Positions 16,002-24,602 of a stretch of 64,000 nt of DNA are shown here, piece by piece (within the stretch, counting starts at the first letter, position 1; every line of letters begins with the position of its first letter). This DNA comes from Actinokineospora inagensis DSM 44258 (GTDB lineage: Bacteria; Actinomycetota; Actinomycetes; Mycobacteriales; Pseudonocardiaceae). Below the pieces are notes generated by a model. The model was given only the letters and a program-made list of their open reading frames with translations. It did not search any database and was not told the origin of the DNA. Both the position numbers and the translations under genes were made by a program. Location of the stretch: NCBI RefSeq assembly GCF_000482865.1, contig NZ_AXWW01000006.1:62001-126000 (forward strand), given 5' to 3'.

Positions 16002-16429
16002 GGAGTCACCTCAACGGTCGCCGTCATGAACGGGTGAATGGTGCACAGGTAGTCAAACCGCCCCGCCGTGGTAAACGTGTACCGAAACGTATCCCCGGTA
16101 TTCATCGTCGGCGACTTCAACGGCCCCGCCCCCGAACTCGTCACCGTGTGCGGCTCAGTGTCACTATTGGTCCAGGTAACCGTCGTCCCCACCTTCACCG
16201 ACACCAACGCAGGCGCGAACGCGAAATCCTTGACCGCAACAACATTCGTGGAAACCGCAACCCCACCCCCCGCAGGCGCCGACGAAGACCCCATCGGCAT
16301 CCCCATCGCCGACGACGGACTCCCAGCCCCACCAGGACTCCCGGACCCCGCCCCACTCCCACAAGCACTCACCACAAACACCGCGCAACAAGCCACCACA
16401 AGCCCCCGCGCCACCACCAATCGCTTCAT
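15998..16429 (-). CDS. Cupredoxin-domain lipoprotein
   Basis: 143 residues. A lipoprotein signal ends in VVSAC, followed by a Gly/Ser/Met-rich linker (about residues 25-50) and a plastocyanin/azurin-like beta domain. Copper ligands are visible: His in TEPHTV, Cys in YLCTIHPFM, then His and Met in the same string, giving a type 1 blue copper site. It is the first gene of a coupled three-gene operon and should sit on the outer face of the membrane, carrying electrons or storing copper. The Met-rich linker (GMPMG) may also bind copper. Confidence 0.88.
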   Translation of the reverse strand: MKRLVVARGLVVACCAVFVVSACGSGAGSGSPGGAGSPSSAMGMPMGSSSAPAGGGVAVSTNVVAVKDFAFAPALVSVKVGTTVTWTNSDTEPHTVTSSGAGPLKSPTMNTGDTFRYTFTTAGRFDYLCTIHPFMTATVEVTP

Positions 16430-16674
16430 GCCACCAAATACCCCCCACGGTTACACCACCCTCCAAAAAAACACCCCACCCACCCAACCCCCACCCGCAA
16501 ACCCACCCCTTCGCGACAGCGAGAACCACCCCCACCAACCCGCACCGCCACCCAGCAAACCACCCCACCACAACCCACCACGACCAACCCGCACCGCACG
16601 CCCCAAAAAAAACCCCACATCGACGATGGCCGCCAACCCACCCCACGCGCCTCGAAACCCGCCGAACCCAACCG
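16430..16674. other. C-rich, strand-biased spacer before the palindrome
   Basis: This stretch is strikingly C/A-rich on the plus strand, with runs such as CCACCC, AAAAAAA and CCCACC repeated, so it is almost free of G over long blocks. It lies upstream of the cupredoxin gene. I see no gene in it. On the minus strand it would be a G/T-rich leader for the cupredoxin operon, and promoter sites are not evident. Confidence 0.55.
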
Positions 16675-16820
16675 CCCGTTGTGGTGAAGTTGTTTTGTTT
16701 GGGGGAAGCGGTGGCCTAAGCCGGCAGGCGGGTAAGGCCACGCTTTCCAGTGGCCCCGCCTTTTAGCCTTACCCAGGCCACCGCTAGGGGCCCCAAACAA
16801 AACAACTTCACCACAACGGG
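16675..16820. repeat. 146-bp near-perfect palindrome (cruciform or MITE-like element)
   Basis: Outer arms 16675-16704 and 16791-16820 are 30-bp perfect inverted repeats beginning CCCGTTGTGGTGAAG. Inside them 16707-16717 pairs with 16775-16785 (AGCGGTGGCCT), and 16730-16738 pairs with 16766-16774 (GGGTAAGGC), with a small inner hairpin near 16736-16755. The arms are A+T-richer than the neighbourhood. It lies in the intergenic region upstream of two divergent genes, so it is not a simple terminator. No clear target duplication or transposase is visible. Confidence 0.85.
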
Positions 16821-16932
16821 CACCCCAGCTTTAATCTGGCGCAATCCAGCGGCGTCGCCGAAGGCGACAAGCAGTCATCACAATCACGCATCTCCCACCC
16901 AACCCCCCACCCCACCCTGCTCTGATCACCCC

Positions 16933-17733
16933 ATGCGCAAGCCCACCGGTGTCGCCCAAGGCGCGACCGCCGCCGCAGCCATCGCCTTCGTCACCGCGTG
17001 TTCCCTCCCCTGGATGGCCAACACCCCCGCCCTCCCCCTCCTCGGACACGCCTTCACCATGCGCATCTGGTTCCTCTTCGAACCCCCCGGCCCAGGCCCC
17101 GGCCTCGAGATGGCCACCCTCGGCCTCCTCACCCTCACCGCGATCACAGCCGCCTACTACCACGCCCACCGAACCGCAGCCGCGACAGCCGCCGTAGCCA
17201 TCGCACCAGGCATATCTCTCATCTTCCGAGACCACCCCGGCCTCTCCTCCGGCTACGGCGCCACCATCGCCACCACCGCAGTAACCACCATCGCCATCGC
17301 CCAAACGGCAGCCGCCTTCCACCTCACCCAAGGGCCACCAACCGCAGGCGCCGCCACCGCCGTAATCCTCGCCGTCGCAGCAGGCTTCGCAGGCGCCGCA
17401 CACGCCTCCGCCCGAGACATCGACGCCACCACGTCCGCACCAGGCGGCCCAGTGACGATCAGCACCCACGACAACATCCTCGTCGGCATCACCGCCACCG
17501 ACAGCGTCACCGGAACCGAACGCTGGCACTATTGGTCACGGGATTCCACATGGCCGCACCTCGGACTCAGCCCCGACGGCAACACCGCTTACCTCTTCGT
17601 GAACCGCGTAACCGAAAGAGACGTGCTCACCTTCGACGCACACACCGGAAAGCTGCTTGAACGGAGATTCCTCGCACACACAAGCTGGGGAGACCAATCC
17701 CCCGGCCCAGCAGCGCCACTGGACAACGAATAG
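16933..17733 (+). CDS. Hypothetical membrane protein with short beta-propeller-like tail
   Basis: 266 residues from the ATG at 16933. There are about five or six hydrophobic helices over residues 10-165, then an extracytoplasmic tail of about 100 residues. The tail contains LVGITATDSVTGTERWHYW and LSPDGNTAYLFVNRVTERDVLTFDAHTG, which resemble one or two blades of a WD/YVTN-type propeller. The tail is too short for a complete propeller and may be a remnant or part of an oligomer. The frame stays open upstream into the palindrome, so a longer start cannot be excluded, though the Met at 16933 opens a normal membrane protein. Function unknown. Confidence 0.65.
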   Translation: MRKPTGVAQGATAAAAIAFVTACSLPWMANTPALPLLGHAFTMRIWFLFEPPGPGPGLEMATLGLLTLTAITAAYYHAHRTAAATAAVAIAPGISLIFRDHPGLSSGYGATIATTAVTTIAIAQTAAAFHLTQGPPTAGAATAVILAVAAGFAGAAHASARDIDATTSAPGGPVTISTHDNILVGITATDSVTGTERWHYWSRDSTWPHLGLSPDGNTAYLFVNRVTERDVLTFDAHTGKLLERRFLAHTSWGDQSPGPAAPLDNE

Positions 17734-17734
17734 C

Positions 17735-18388
17735 TCAGGTCTGCACCGACGGAACGAAGACCTCGACCTGCCCACCCGATTCCCGCACCAACAGCTTCGG
17801 CAGCGGCCGCAGGTTCATCGGGAGTTGATGCCGCAGTACCGCCCCGTCCACCGCGAACGCCGTCCGGTGGCACGGGCAGTCCAGTTCCCGCGCCACCCGG
17901 TCCAGCATCAACTTGCAGCCCAGGTGCGTGCACGCCCCCGAAACCCCACGCACCTGCCCACCAACACGCTCGACGAACCCGGACAACACATCCAGGTCGA
18001 ACGGGTGCACGCCACCCTCAGGCAGGTCACGGCCCGCGACGACCGGATGCCAGGAACCGGTGTCAGGAACCACCACCGGCGGTTGCGCCGCAGGAGCGCC
18101 CGCCACATCGGAGATCGCGCGATCGACCGCCACCCCCACCGCCGCCGACGCGGCCGCGACCGAGGTGATCTGGACGAACCGCCGACGCCCCCGGTCGACG
18201 GGGGGTTCCAGTTCGCGGCGGAGGCGGGCGTGCAGGGACGACACGAACTCCTCGCTCGGCGCCCCCTGCTCCGCCCCCGCCGCGCCTAAGAGGACGGCGG
18301 CCTTGACGTCCGCGGCCTCCTCGTCGGTGACGCCGGCAGGCCTGCGGCGCAGGAGGTCGCGGACGTATCGGCGCACCCCGGTCATCAC
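17735..18388 (-). CDS. Membrane-anchored Rieske [2Fe-2S] protein coupled to an ECF sigma factor
   Basis: 217 residues. The N-terminal about 70 residues are cytoplasmic and helical, then RRRFVQITSVAAASAAVGVA forms a single membrane anchor, and the outer part is a Rieske domain. Cluster ligands are C-T-H-L-G-C and C-P-C-H-R, complete. The start overlaps the sigma-factor stop (GTGA at 18385-18388). Sigma/anti-sigma pairs are usually coupled this way, so the cytoplasmic segment may hold the sigma factor while the Rieske centre senses redox state outside. A role in electron transfer alone is the alternative. Confidence 0.85.
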   Translation of the reverse strand: MMTGVRRYVRDLLRRRPAGVTDEEAADVKAAVLLGAAGAEQGAPSEEFVSSLHARLRRELEPPVDRGRRRFVQITSVAAASAAVGVAVDRAISDVAGAPAAQPPVVVPDTGSWHPVVAGRDLPEGGVHPFDLDVLSGFVERVGGQVRGVSGACTHLGCKLMLDRVARELDCPCHRTAFAVDGAVLRHQLPMNLRPLPKLLVRESGGQVEVFVPSVQT

Positions 18389-18885
18389 GTCTCCACTCCG
18401 CCGGCGACCTCACCGGCTCGACGCACCGCGCGGTGCTGCAACACCTTCAGATTCGCCACCGTCACACCCAACTCCGCGGCCGCCTCCTTCAACGAGCACC
18501 CCTGCAGGAACCGCAGGCGCAGGACCGTGGCGTACCGGTCCGGCAGCGCCGACAGGATGTGCTCGGCCCGGTCCCGCGCGCGGGAGTCGATCAGCTCGGG
18601 TACCGCCTCGGCGATGTCGCGCTCGTCGTCGAAGGTGGTGACCTCGCGGCCGAGCGTGCGGCGCCAGTGGCCCGCGAGCACGGTGCGCGCGGTGGCCACC
18701 AGGTAGGTCCGCACCTCGCCGACGCTGGCGGACAGCCGAAGCGGCCGCAGCGCCCGCAGGAAGACCTCGGCGGTCAGGTCCTCCGCGTCCGCCCGGTTGC
18801 CGACCCGGGAGAACACCAACCGGTACACCCGATCGATATTGTCCCGGTAGACCGCCTCCCAGTCCGGGTAAGTCTCCTCCGACAC
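18385..18885 (-). CDS. ECF RNA polymerase sigma factor
   Basis: About 166 residues from the GTG at 18885. Region 2 reads DNIDRVYRLVFSRVGNRADAEDLTAEVFLRAL and region 4 includes RYATVLRLRFLQGCSLKEAAAELGVTVANLK. No SD is obvious at 18885. The frame is open to 19032, so the true start could be up to 49 codons upstream. It is translationally coupled to the downstream Rieske protein gene, its probable regulator. It likely drives its own operon and a redox or envelope regulon. Confidence 0.88.
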   Translation of the reverse strand: MSEETYPDWEAVYRDNIDRVYRLVFSRVGNRADAEDLTAEVFLRALRPLRLSASVGEVRTYLVATARTVLAGHWRRTLGREVTTFDDERDIAEAVPELIDSRARDRAEHILSALPDRYATVLRLRFLQGCSLKEAAAELGVTVANLKVLQHRAVRRAGEVAGGVET

Positions 18886-19250
18886 GACGCGCAGCCGCGC
18901 CCTTGGCTCGTTCGAGCCGCCCGGCTCACGCCGGGCGGGTAAGCGCTGTCCCACCCCGCACCATCCGACTCCCCTCATCCCCGTCGACCCGCCGGGTCGC
19001 TCCGATCTGGGATAGGCGCCAGGGTTACACAACCGGCCGGGTGGACCGGGTTCCGGGGCGGGGTGGACCGCCGACTGTTCGGCGCGGGGCGGGACACGCG
19101 GAACATTCAGCGGTGTGGGATTGTCCGGTTCGCCCCGGGGCGCCCTGGGCAGAGGGCACGGCCGCGGCCGTGTAGCCTCGGTTCGCTCGAGGAGTGTTGC
19201 TCGGGGGCGAGCGAGCGCTCACCGGCACCCGAACCCCGTGGAGTTCTGAG
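18886..19250. other. Divergent intergenic region
   Basis: About 365 bp between the sigma-factor gene (minus) and the membrane-protein gene (plus). It should hold promoters in both directions, possibly including an autoregulated ECF promoter. I see no repeat, RNA gene or clear -35/-10 pair. GGAG at 19240-19243 is the ribosome site for the plus-strand gene. Confidence 0.5.
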
Positions 19251-21323
19251 TTGATCTCGATCGGCGAGATGGTGTTGTTGGTCCTGACCACCGGCGCGGT
19301 CATGATCCTGCCCGGGTTGCTGGTCGGGCTCGCGGTGGGTCTGCGCGGGTGGCTGCTGTGGGGCGTGTCCCCCGTGGTGACCTACGGGGTCATCGGGGTC
19401 GCGGCGCCGACGCTGCCGAAGCTGGGGATCACCTGGAGCCCGTGGACGGTGCTGGCCACGACGGTGGTCATCGCGGCGATCGGGTTCGGCGTCGGCCGGT
19501 TGCTGCGCCGGTGGGACGGCCGCTGGGTCGAGCGGGAGCCGGTGCGTCCACCGTGGTCTCGCGCGCACCACTTGTCGGTCGCGGCCAGTGTTCTCCTCGG
19601 CGGCGGTATCGGCCTGTTCGCCTCTTACCGCGCTTCTCGCGGTTTCTCCGCCGTACCGCAGTGGTTTGACGCGGCGTACCACGCGAACGCCATCCGGTTC
19701 ATCTCGGACACCGGGCAGTCGGCGCCGTCGGCGTTGAAGGTGCTGACCGACCCGGACGCGTCGTCGTACTTCTACCCGAACGCGTTCCACGCTCTTGTCG
19801 CGTTGGTGCGGCAAATCGGCGGCTTCGGTGTGGTGCCCGCTTTGGACGTCGCCAACGGTCTTGTCATCGGCTCGTTCGTGCTGTGCATGACCATCCTGGT
19901 GAAGGTCTGCACGAACAGCCCGGCGCTGACAGCGGTAACGGCGATCCTGTCCTCGACGGTCACCACGTTCCCTTACGACATCCAGGTGTGGGGTCCGCTT
20001 TTCCCCCTCGTCGCCGGTATCGCCCTCGTGCCGGGGTTCTTGGCCCTGCTGCACCGCGCGTTGCTGGAGCGCAGGTTCGGCCACCTGTTCGCGACGGCGT
20101 TGGGCGCCATCGGACTGCTGGCGATCCACTCCAGTGTGGCCGTGGCCGCGATCCTGCTCGCGGGGCTGCTGCTCATCCAGCACTGGATCACCCGCAGGCA
20201 GCGCATCCTGCCGGACCTGGCCGCGGGCGTGGGCATCGTCGTGCTGGCGGTGCTGTTCGGGTTCAACCAGATAACCGCGTTCCTGGGCATCTCGGTGTCC
20301 GCCGACGACGTGGTGTGGCCGCCGACGTCGATGCCCGCCGACGGGTTCGGCAGGCTGCTCGGCGCGTCCCGGGCGGTCGGCTACCCGGCCTGGTCCGGCC
20401 CGTACAGCGCCTGGTACCCGGCGTGGTGGTTCACCGCCGCCCTGGTCGTCGGGCTGATCGGGGTGCGCAAGGCGAAGTTCCGGCCGGTGTACTGGTGGCT
20501 GCTCGGCGGCCTGGCGTTCACCGTCCTCTACATCATGGTCGCGGGCTACTCGACCCCGTTGACCCGGGCGCTGAGCAGGCCGTGGTGGAACGACCCGTGG
20601 CGGATCGCCGCGCTGACCACACCCGGTCTGATCGTGCTCGCCGCCATCGGCGTCGTCACCGCGCGCGACGGCCTGGCCGCCCTGGTCACGAAGGTGTGGC
20701 GGCCCAAGCCGCGCGCCGAGTCCACCCGGCCCACCGAGTTCACTGAGTCAGCCGAGGCAGGCGACCCGGGTGCGACCGCGGTGGTGGGCGACCGCCGCCG
20801 GGCGCTGGTCCCGATCGTGTCGTTGGCCGTGGTGCTGCTCGTGTTCGGCGCGCTCAGCCGCGGGTTCTACCTGCCGCGCAACACCGACCGGCTGCGGTGG
20901 CTCTACCTGGACGGCCCGGTCGTGTCGCACACCAAGGAAGACGCGATGGCCTGGCTGTCCCAGCACGTGCCTGCAGGCACCGTGGTGGCCAACGACCCGC
21001 ACGACGGCTCCCCGTGGATGTGGGCGATCGACGGCGTGCAGCCGCTGTTCAAGGTCTCCGTCATCGGACCGGTCCCGGCGCGCAAGGACGGCAGCAACGA
21101 CGCCGAGGTCATCCTGCGCAGGCTGAACCAGTACGACACGGACAGCTCCGTGCGTCGAGCCGTGGACAACCTGGACATCAGCTACGTGTTCGTCAGCAAG
21201 GGCTCGGTGAAGGCCGACCCGTACGCCCCGGTGGCACGCGGCCTGCAGGACCTGGACCGGGTGACCGGGCTGCGCGAGGTGTACCGGAACGTGGACTCGA
21301 CGATCTACCAGGTCACCAAGTAG
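19251..21323 (+). CDS. Large polytopic membrane protein (DUF6541-like)
   Basis: 690 residues from a TTG at 19251, chosen because GGAG lies 7 nt upstream. The N-terminal two thirds hold many hydrophobic helices arranged like GT-C glycosyltransferase membrane domains. It includes FDAAYHANAIRFI, an acidic/His loop early after the first helices, as in polyprenyl-phosphate sugar transferases. After about residue 540 there is a soluble outer domain of about 150 residues with NDPHDGSPWMWAIDG. It resembles DUF6541 proteins of mycobacteria and relatives. A cell-envelope sugar transfer role is plausible but not shown. It lies just upstream of the PPK2 gene on the same strand. Confidence 0.75.
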   Translation: MISIGEMVLLVLTTGAVMILPGLLVGLAVGLRGWLLWGVSPVVTYGVIGVAAPTLPKLGITWSPWTVLATTVVIAAIGFGVGRLLRRWDGRWVEREPVRPPWSRAHHLSVAASVLLGGGIGLFASYRASRGFSAVPQWFDAAYHANAIRFISDTGQSAPSALKVLTDPDASSYFYPNAFHALVALVRQIGGFGVVPALDVANGLVIGSFVLCMTILVKVCTNSPALTAVTAILSSTVTTFPYDIQVWGPLFPLVAGIALVPGFLALLHRALLERRFGHLFATALGAIGLLAIHSSVAVAAILLAGLLLIQHWITRRQRILPDLAAGVGIVVLAVLFGFNQITAFLGISVSADDVVWPPTSMPADGFGRLLGASRAVGYPAWSGPYSAWYPAWWFTAALVVGLIGVRKAKFRPVYWWLLGGLAFTVLYIMVAGYSTPLTRALSRPWWNDPWRIAALTTPGLIVLAAIGVVTARDGLAALVTKVWRPKPRAESTRPTEFTESAEAGDPGATAVVGDRRRALVPIVSLAVVLLVFGALSRGFYLPRNTDRLRWLYLDGPVVSHTKEDAMAWLSQHVPAGTVVANDPHDGSPWMWAIDGVQPLFKVSVIGPVPARKDGSNDAEVILRRLNQYDTDSSVRRAVDNLDISYVFVSKGSVKADPYAPVARGLQDLDRVTGLREVYRNVDSTIYQVTK

Positions 21324-21359
21324 ATGCGATCAGCCCGGCGGCGCGGAACACTGTCGGGC

Positions 21360-22163
21360 ATGGCCAAGAGCAAGCGGTTCCCCCGGGAGATCTACGAGAC
21401 CGAGCTGCTGCGGCTGCAGGGCGAGCTGGTCCAGCTCCAGGAGTGGGTGCGCACCAGCGGCACGCGCCTGGTCGTGGTCTTCGAGGGCCGGGACGCGGCG
21501 GGCAAGGGAAGCACGATCAAGCGGGTGGCCGAGCACCTCAACCCCCGGGTGTGCCGGATCGTGGCGCTGCCGACGCCGACCGAGCGGGAACGCACGCAGT
21601 GGTACTTCCAGCGCTACGTCGACCACCTGCCCGCCGCCGGTGAGATCGTCCTGCTCGACCGCAGTTGGTACAACCGGGCCGGGGTGGAGCGGGTGATGGG
21701 GTTCTGCACGCCGCTGGAGTACCAGCGGTTCCTCCGCCAGTGCCCGATCTTCGAGAACCTGCTGGTCGAGGACGGGATCCTGCTGCGCAAGTACTGGTTC
21801 TCGGTGAGCAGGGCGGAGCAGGAGCGGCGGTTCCGGGAGCGGCTGGAGAACCCGCTGAAGCGGTGGAAGCTGTCCCCGATGGACCTGGAGTCGATCACCC
21901 GCTGGGACGACTACTCGCGGGCCCGCGACGACATGCTGGTGCACACCGACACCGAGACCGTCCCGTGGCTGGTCGTCGAGGCCGAGGACAAGCGCCGGGC
22001 CCGGTTGAACATGATCGCGCACCTGCTGTCCAGTGTCCCGTGGCAGCCGGTGGCCCGCGAACCGCTTGTGCTGCCCGAGCGACCTACCGACACCGGTTAC
22101 ACCCGCCCACCCCGGGACGTGGAGCACCAGGTACCCGACCACGCGGCGTCCCTCTTGGCGTGA
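21360..22163 (+). CDS. ppk2: Polyphosphate kinase 2 family protein
   Basis: 267 residues from the ATG at 21360 (another ATG at 21324 touches the preceding stop). Walker A is GRDAAGKGS, Walker B is LLDRSWYNRAGVE, and the lid module includes ENPLKRWKLSPMD, all standard for PPK2. The enzyme transfers phosphate between polyphosphate and nucleoside mono- or diphosphates. Class (ADP, AMP or both) cannot be fixed by eye. Next on the same strand are phosphoketolase and acetate kinase, so three phosphoryl-transfer genes lie together. Confidence 0.92.
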   Translation: MAKSKRFPREIYETELLRLQGELVQLQEWVRTSGTRLVVVFEGRDAAGKGSTIKRVAEHLNPRVCRIVALPTPTERERTQWYFQRYVDHLPAAGEIVLLDRSWYNRAGVERVMGFCTPLEYQRFLRQCPIFENLLVEDGILLRKYWFSVSRAEQERRFRERLENPLKRWKLSPMDLESITRWDDYSRARDDMLVHTDTETVPWLVVEAEDKRRARLNMIAHLLSSVPWQPVAREPLVLPERPTDTGYTRPPRDVEHQVPDHAASLLA

Positions 22164-22266
22164 CCGGATCAAGGGTCGAAAGCACTCCACCGGGCGGGGT
22201 GACTGACTCTGCCCTTCCGCATCAGCGCCGCTAGCGTGGGGTGGGACCAGTCGAGGGAGACGCCAA

Positions 22267-24600
22267 ATGCCGTCCTGGACCCATGACGACCTCCGCCGGA
22301 TCGACGCCTACTGGCGTGCCGCCAACTACCTGTCCGTCGGGCAGATCTACCTGCTGGACAACCCACTGCTGCGGGAGCCGCTGCTGCCCGACCACATCAA
22401 GCCGCGCCTGCTCGGGCACTGGGGCACCACGCCGGGTCTGAACCTGGTCTACGCGCACCTGAACCGGGCCATCCGGCAGCGGGACCTGAACATGCTCTAC
22501 GTGGCGGGCCCCGGTCACGGTGGTCCTGGGCTGGTCGCGAACGCGTACCTGGAGGGCACCTACAGCGAGGTTTATACCGGCGTCAGCCAGGACGTGGACG
22601 GTATGCGCGCGCTGTTCCGGCAGTTCTCCTTCCCCGGTGGCATCCCCAGCCACGTGGCACCGGAGACGCCTGGGTCCATCCACGAGGGTGGCGAGTTGGG
22701 GTACGCGCTCGTGCACGCGTTCGGCGCCGTGTTCGACAACCCGGACCTGATAGCGCTCTGCGTCGTCGGTGACGGAGAGGCGGAAACCGGTCCTCTTGCC
22801 GCGAGCTGGCACTCGAACAAGTTCCTCGACCCGAAGCGGGACGGGGTAGTCCTACCGGTGCTGCACCTCAACGGCTACAAGATCGCCAACCCCACGGTGC
22901 TGGCGCGCGTCCCGGACGACGAGCTCGCCGCGCTCATGCGTGGTTACGGCTACAAACCGCACTTCGTGGCCGGGAGCGACCCGATGGCGGTGCACGAGGC
23001 GTTCGCCACCACCGTGGACGCGGTGCTGGACGAGATCGCCGCGGTCAAGTCCGGTCCGACGAGTGCCCGCCCGGCCTGGCCGATGATCGTGTTGCGCACC
23101 CCGAAGGGCTGGACCGGGCCGCGCGCGGTCGACGGTACGCAGGTCGAGGGCACTTTCCGGGCGCACCAGGTGCCGTTGGCGAACACGCGCGAGGACCCCG
23201 GCCACCGCAGGCAGTTGGAGAAGTGGCTGCGCGGGTACCGCCCGGAGGAGCTGTTCACCGAGGCCGGCGCCCTGGTCCCGGAGCTGCGCGCGCTGGCCCC
23301 GGTGGGCGACCGGCGGATGAGCGCCAACCCGCACACCAACGGCGGGCGGCTGCTGCGCGACCTGGCCATGCCGGACTTCCGCGAGTACGCCGTCCCGGTG
23401 GAGAAGCCGGGCGCGGCGACCAGCAGCGCCACGGGCGTGCTCGGCGGGTTCCTGCGGGACGTGATCCGGCGGAACCCGGCCACGTTCCGGGTGATGGGGC
23501 CGGACGAGGTGGCGTCCAACCGGCTGGCGGCGGTGTTCGAGGCGACCGGTCGGGCCTGGAACGCGGCCACCGTGCCCGGCGACGACCACCTGGCGCCCGG
23601 TGGCCGGGTGATGGAGGTGCTGTCCGAGCACCTGTGCCAGGGCTGGCTGGAGGGCTACCTGCTGACCGGCAGGCACGGCCTGTTCACCAGCTACGAGGCG
23701 TTCATCCACATCGTCGACTCGATGCTCAACCAGCACGCGAAGTGGCTGAAGACGACCCGGTCCATCCCGTGGCGGGCGCCGATCGCGTCGCTGAACTACC
23801 TGCTGTCGTCGCACGTGTGGCGGCAGGACCACAACGGGTTCAGCCACCAGGACCCCGGGTTCCTCGACCACGTCGTGAACAAGAAGGCCGAGATCACGCG
23901 GGTGTACCTGCCGCCGGACACCAACACATTGTTGTCCGTGACCGACCACTGCCTACGCAGCAGGCACTACGTCAACGTCATCGTCGCCGGTAAGCAGCCC
24001 GCGTTGACGTACTTGACGATGGAAGAGGCCGTGGCGCACTGCACGCGTGGTCTGGGCATCTGGGAGTGGGCGGGCACGGCGGACGGCGAGCCGGACGTCG
24101 TGTTGGCCTGTGCGGGCGACATCCCGACCCTGGAGATCCTCGCCGCGGCCGCGTTGCTCCGAGAACACCAGCCCGACCTGCGGGTCCGCGTGGTCAACGT
24201 GGTCGACCTGATGCGGCTGCAGCCCGCGTCCGAGCACCCGCACGGGCTGTCCGACCGCGAATTCGACGCGTTGTTCACCCGGGACAAGCCGGTGATCTTC
24301 GCTTTCCACGGCTACCCGTGGCTCATCCACCGGTTGACCTACCGGCGCACCAACCACGGCAACATCCACGTGCGCGGTTACAAGGAGGAAGGGACGACCA
24401 CGACACCGTTCGACATGGTCATGCTCAACGACCTCGACCGGTTTCACCTCGTCATGGACGTCATCGACCGGGTTCCCTCTCTCGCCGGCTCTGCGGCGCT
24501 CTTGCGTCAACGCATGTTCGACGCCCGGCTGGCCGCACGGCTCTATACGCGTCAACACGGTGAGGACGACCCGGCCATCGCCCAATGGACGTGGAGCTGA
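22267..24600 (+). CDS. xfp: Xylulose-5-phosphate/fructose-6-phosphate phosphoketolase
   Basis: 777 residues, close to the 790-825 of the family. Thiamine-diphosphate enzyme motifs are clear: [56 protein letters not shown] with Asp/Glu for Mg-ThDP, and late strings HGYPWLIHR and [22 protein letters not shown]. It splits a ketose phosphate with inorganic phosphate into acetyl phosphate plus an aldose phosphate. A GAGGGAG ribosome site precedes the ATG. Acetate kinase follows 2 bp later, giving a phosphoketolase-acetate kinase module that makes ATP from acetyl phosphate. Confidence 0.95.
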   Translation: MPSWTHDDLRRIDAYWRAANYLSVGQIYLLDNPLLREPLLPDHIKPRLLGHWGTTPGLNLVYAHLNRAIRQRDLNMLYVAGPGHGGPGLVANAYLEGTYSEVYTGVSQDVDGMRALFRQFSFPGGIPSHVAPETPGSIHEGGELGYALVHAFGAVFDNPDLIALCVVGDGEAETGPLAASWHSNKFLDPKRDGVVLPVLHLNGYKIANPTVLARVPDDELAALMRGYGYKPHFVAGSDPMAVHEAFATTVDAVLDEIAAVKSGPTSARPAWPMIVLRTPKGWTGPRAVDGTQVEGTFRAHQVPLANTREDPGHRRQLEKWLRGYRPEELFTEAGALVPELRALAPVGDRRMSANPHTNGGRLLRDLAMPDFREYAVPVEKPGAATSSATGVLGGFLRDVIRRNPATFRVMGPDEVASNRLAAVFEATGRAWNAATVPGDDHLAPGGRVMEVLSEHLCQGWLEGYLLTGRHGLFTSYEAFIHIVDSMLNQHAKWLKTTRSIPWRAPIASLNYLLSSHVWRQDHNGFSHQDPGFLDHVVNKKAEITRVYLPPDTNTLLSVTDHCLRSRHYVNVIVAGKQPALTYLTMEEAVAHCTRGLGIWEWAGTADGEPDVVLACAGDIPTLEILAAAALLREHQPDLRVRVVNVVDLMRLQPASEHPHGLSDREFDALFTRDKPVIFAFHGYPWLIHRLTYRRTNHGNIHVRGYKEEGTTTTPFDMVMLNDLDRFHLVMDVIDRVPSLAGSAALLRQRMFDARLAARLYTRQHGEDDPAIAQWTWS

Positions 24601-24602
24601 CC

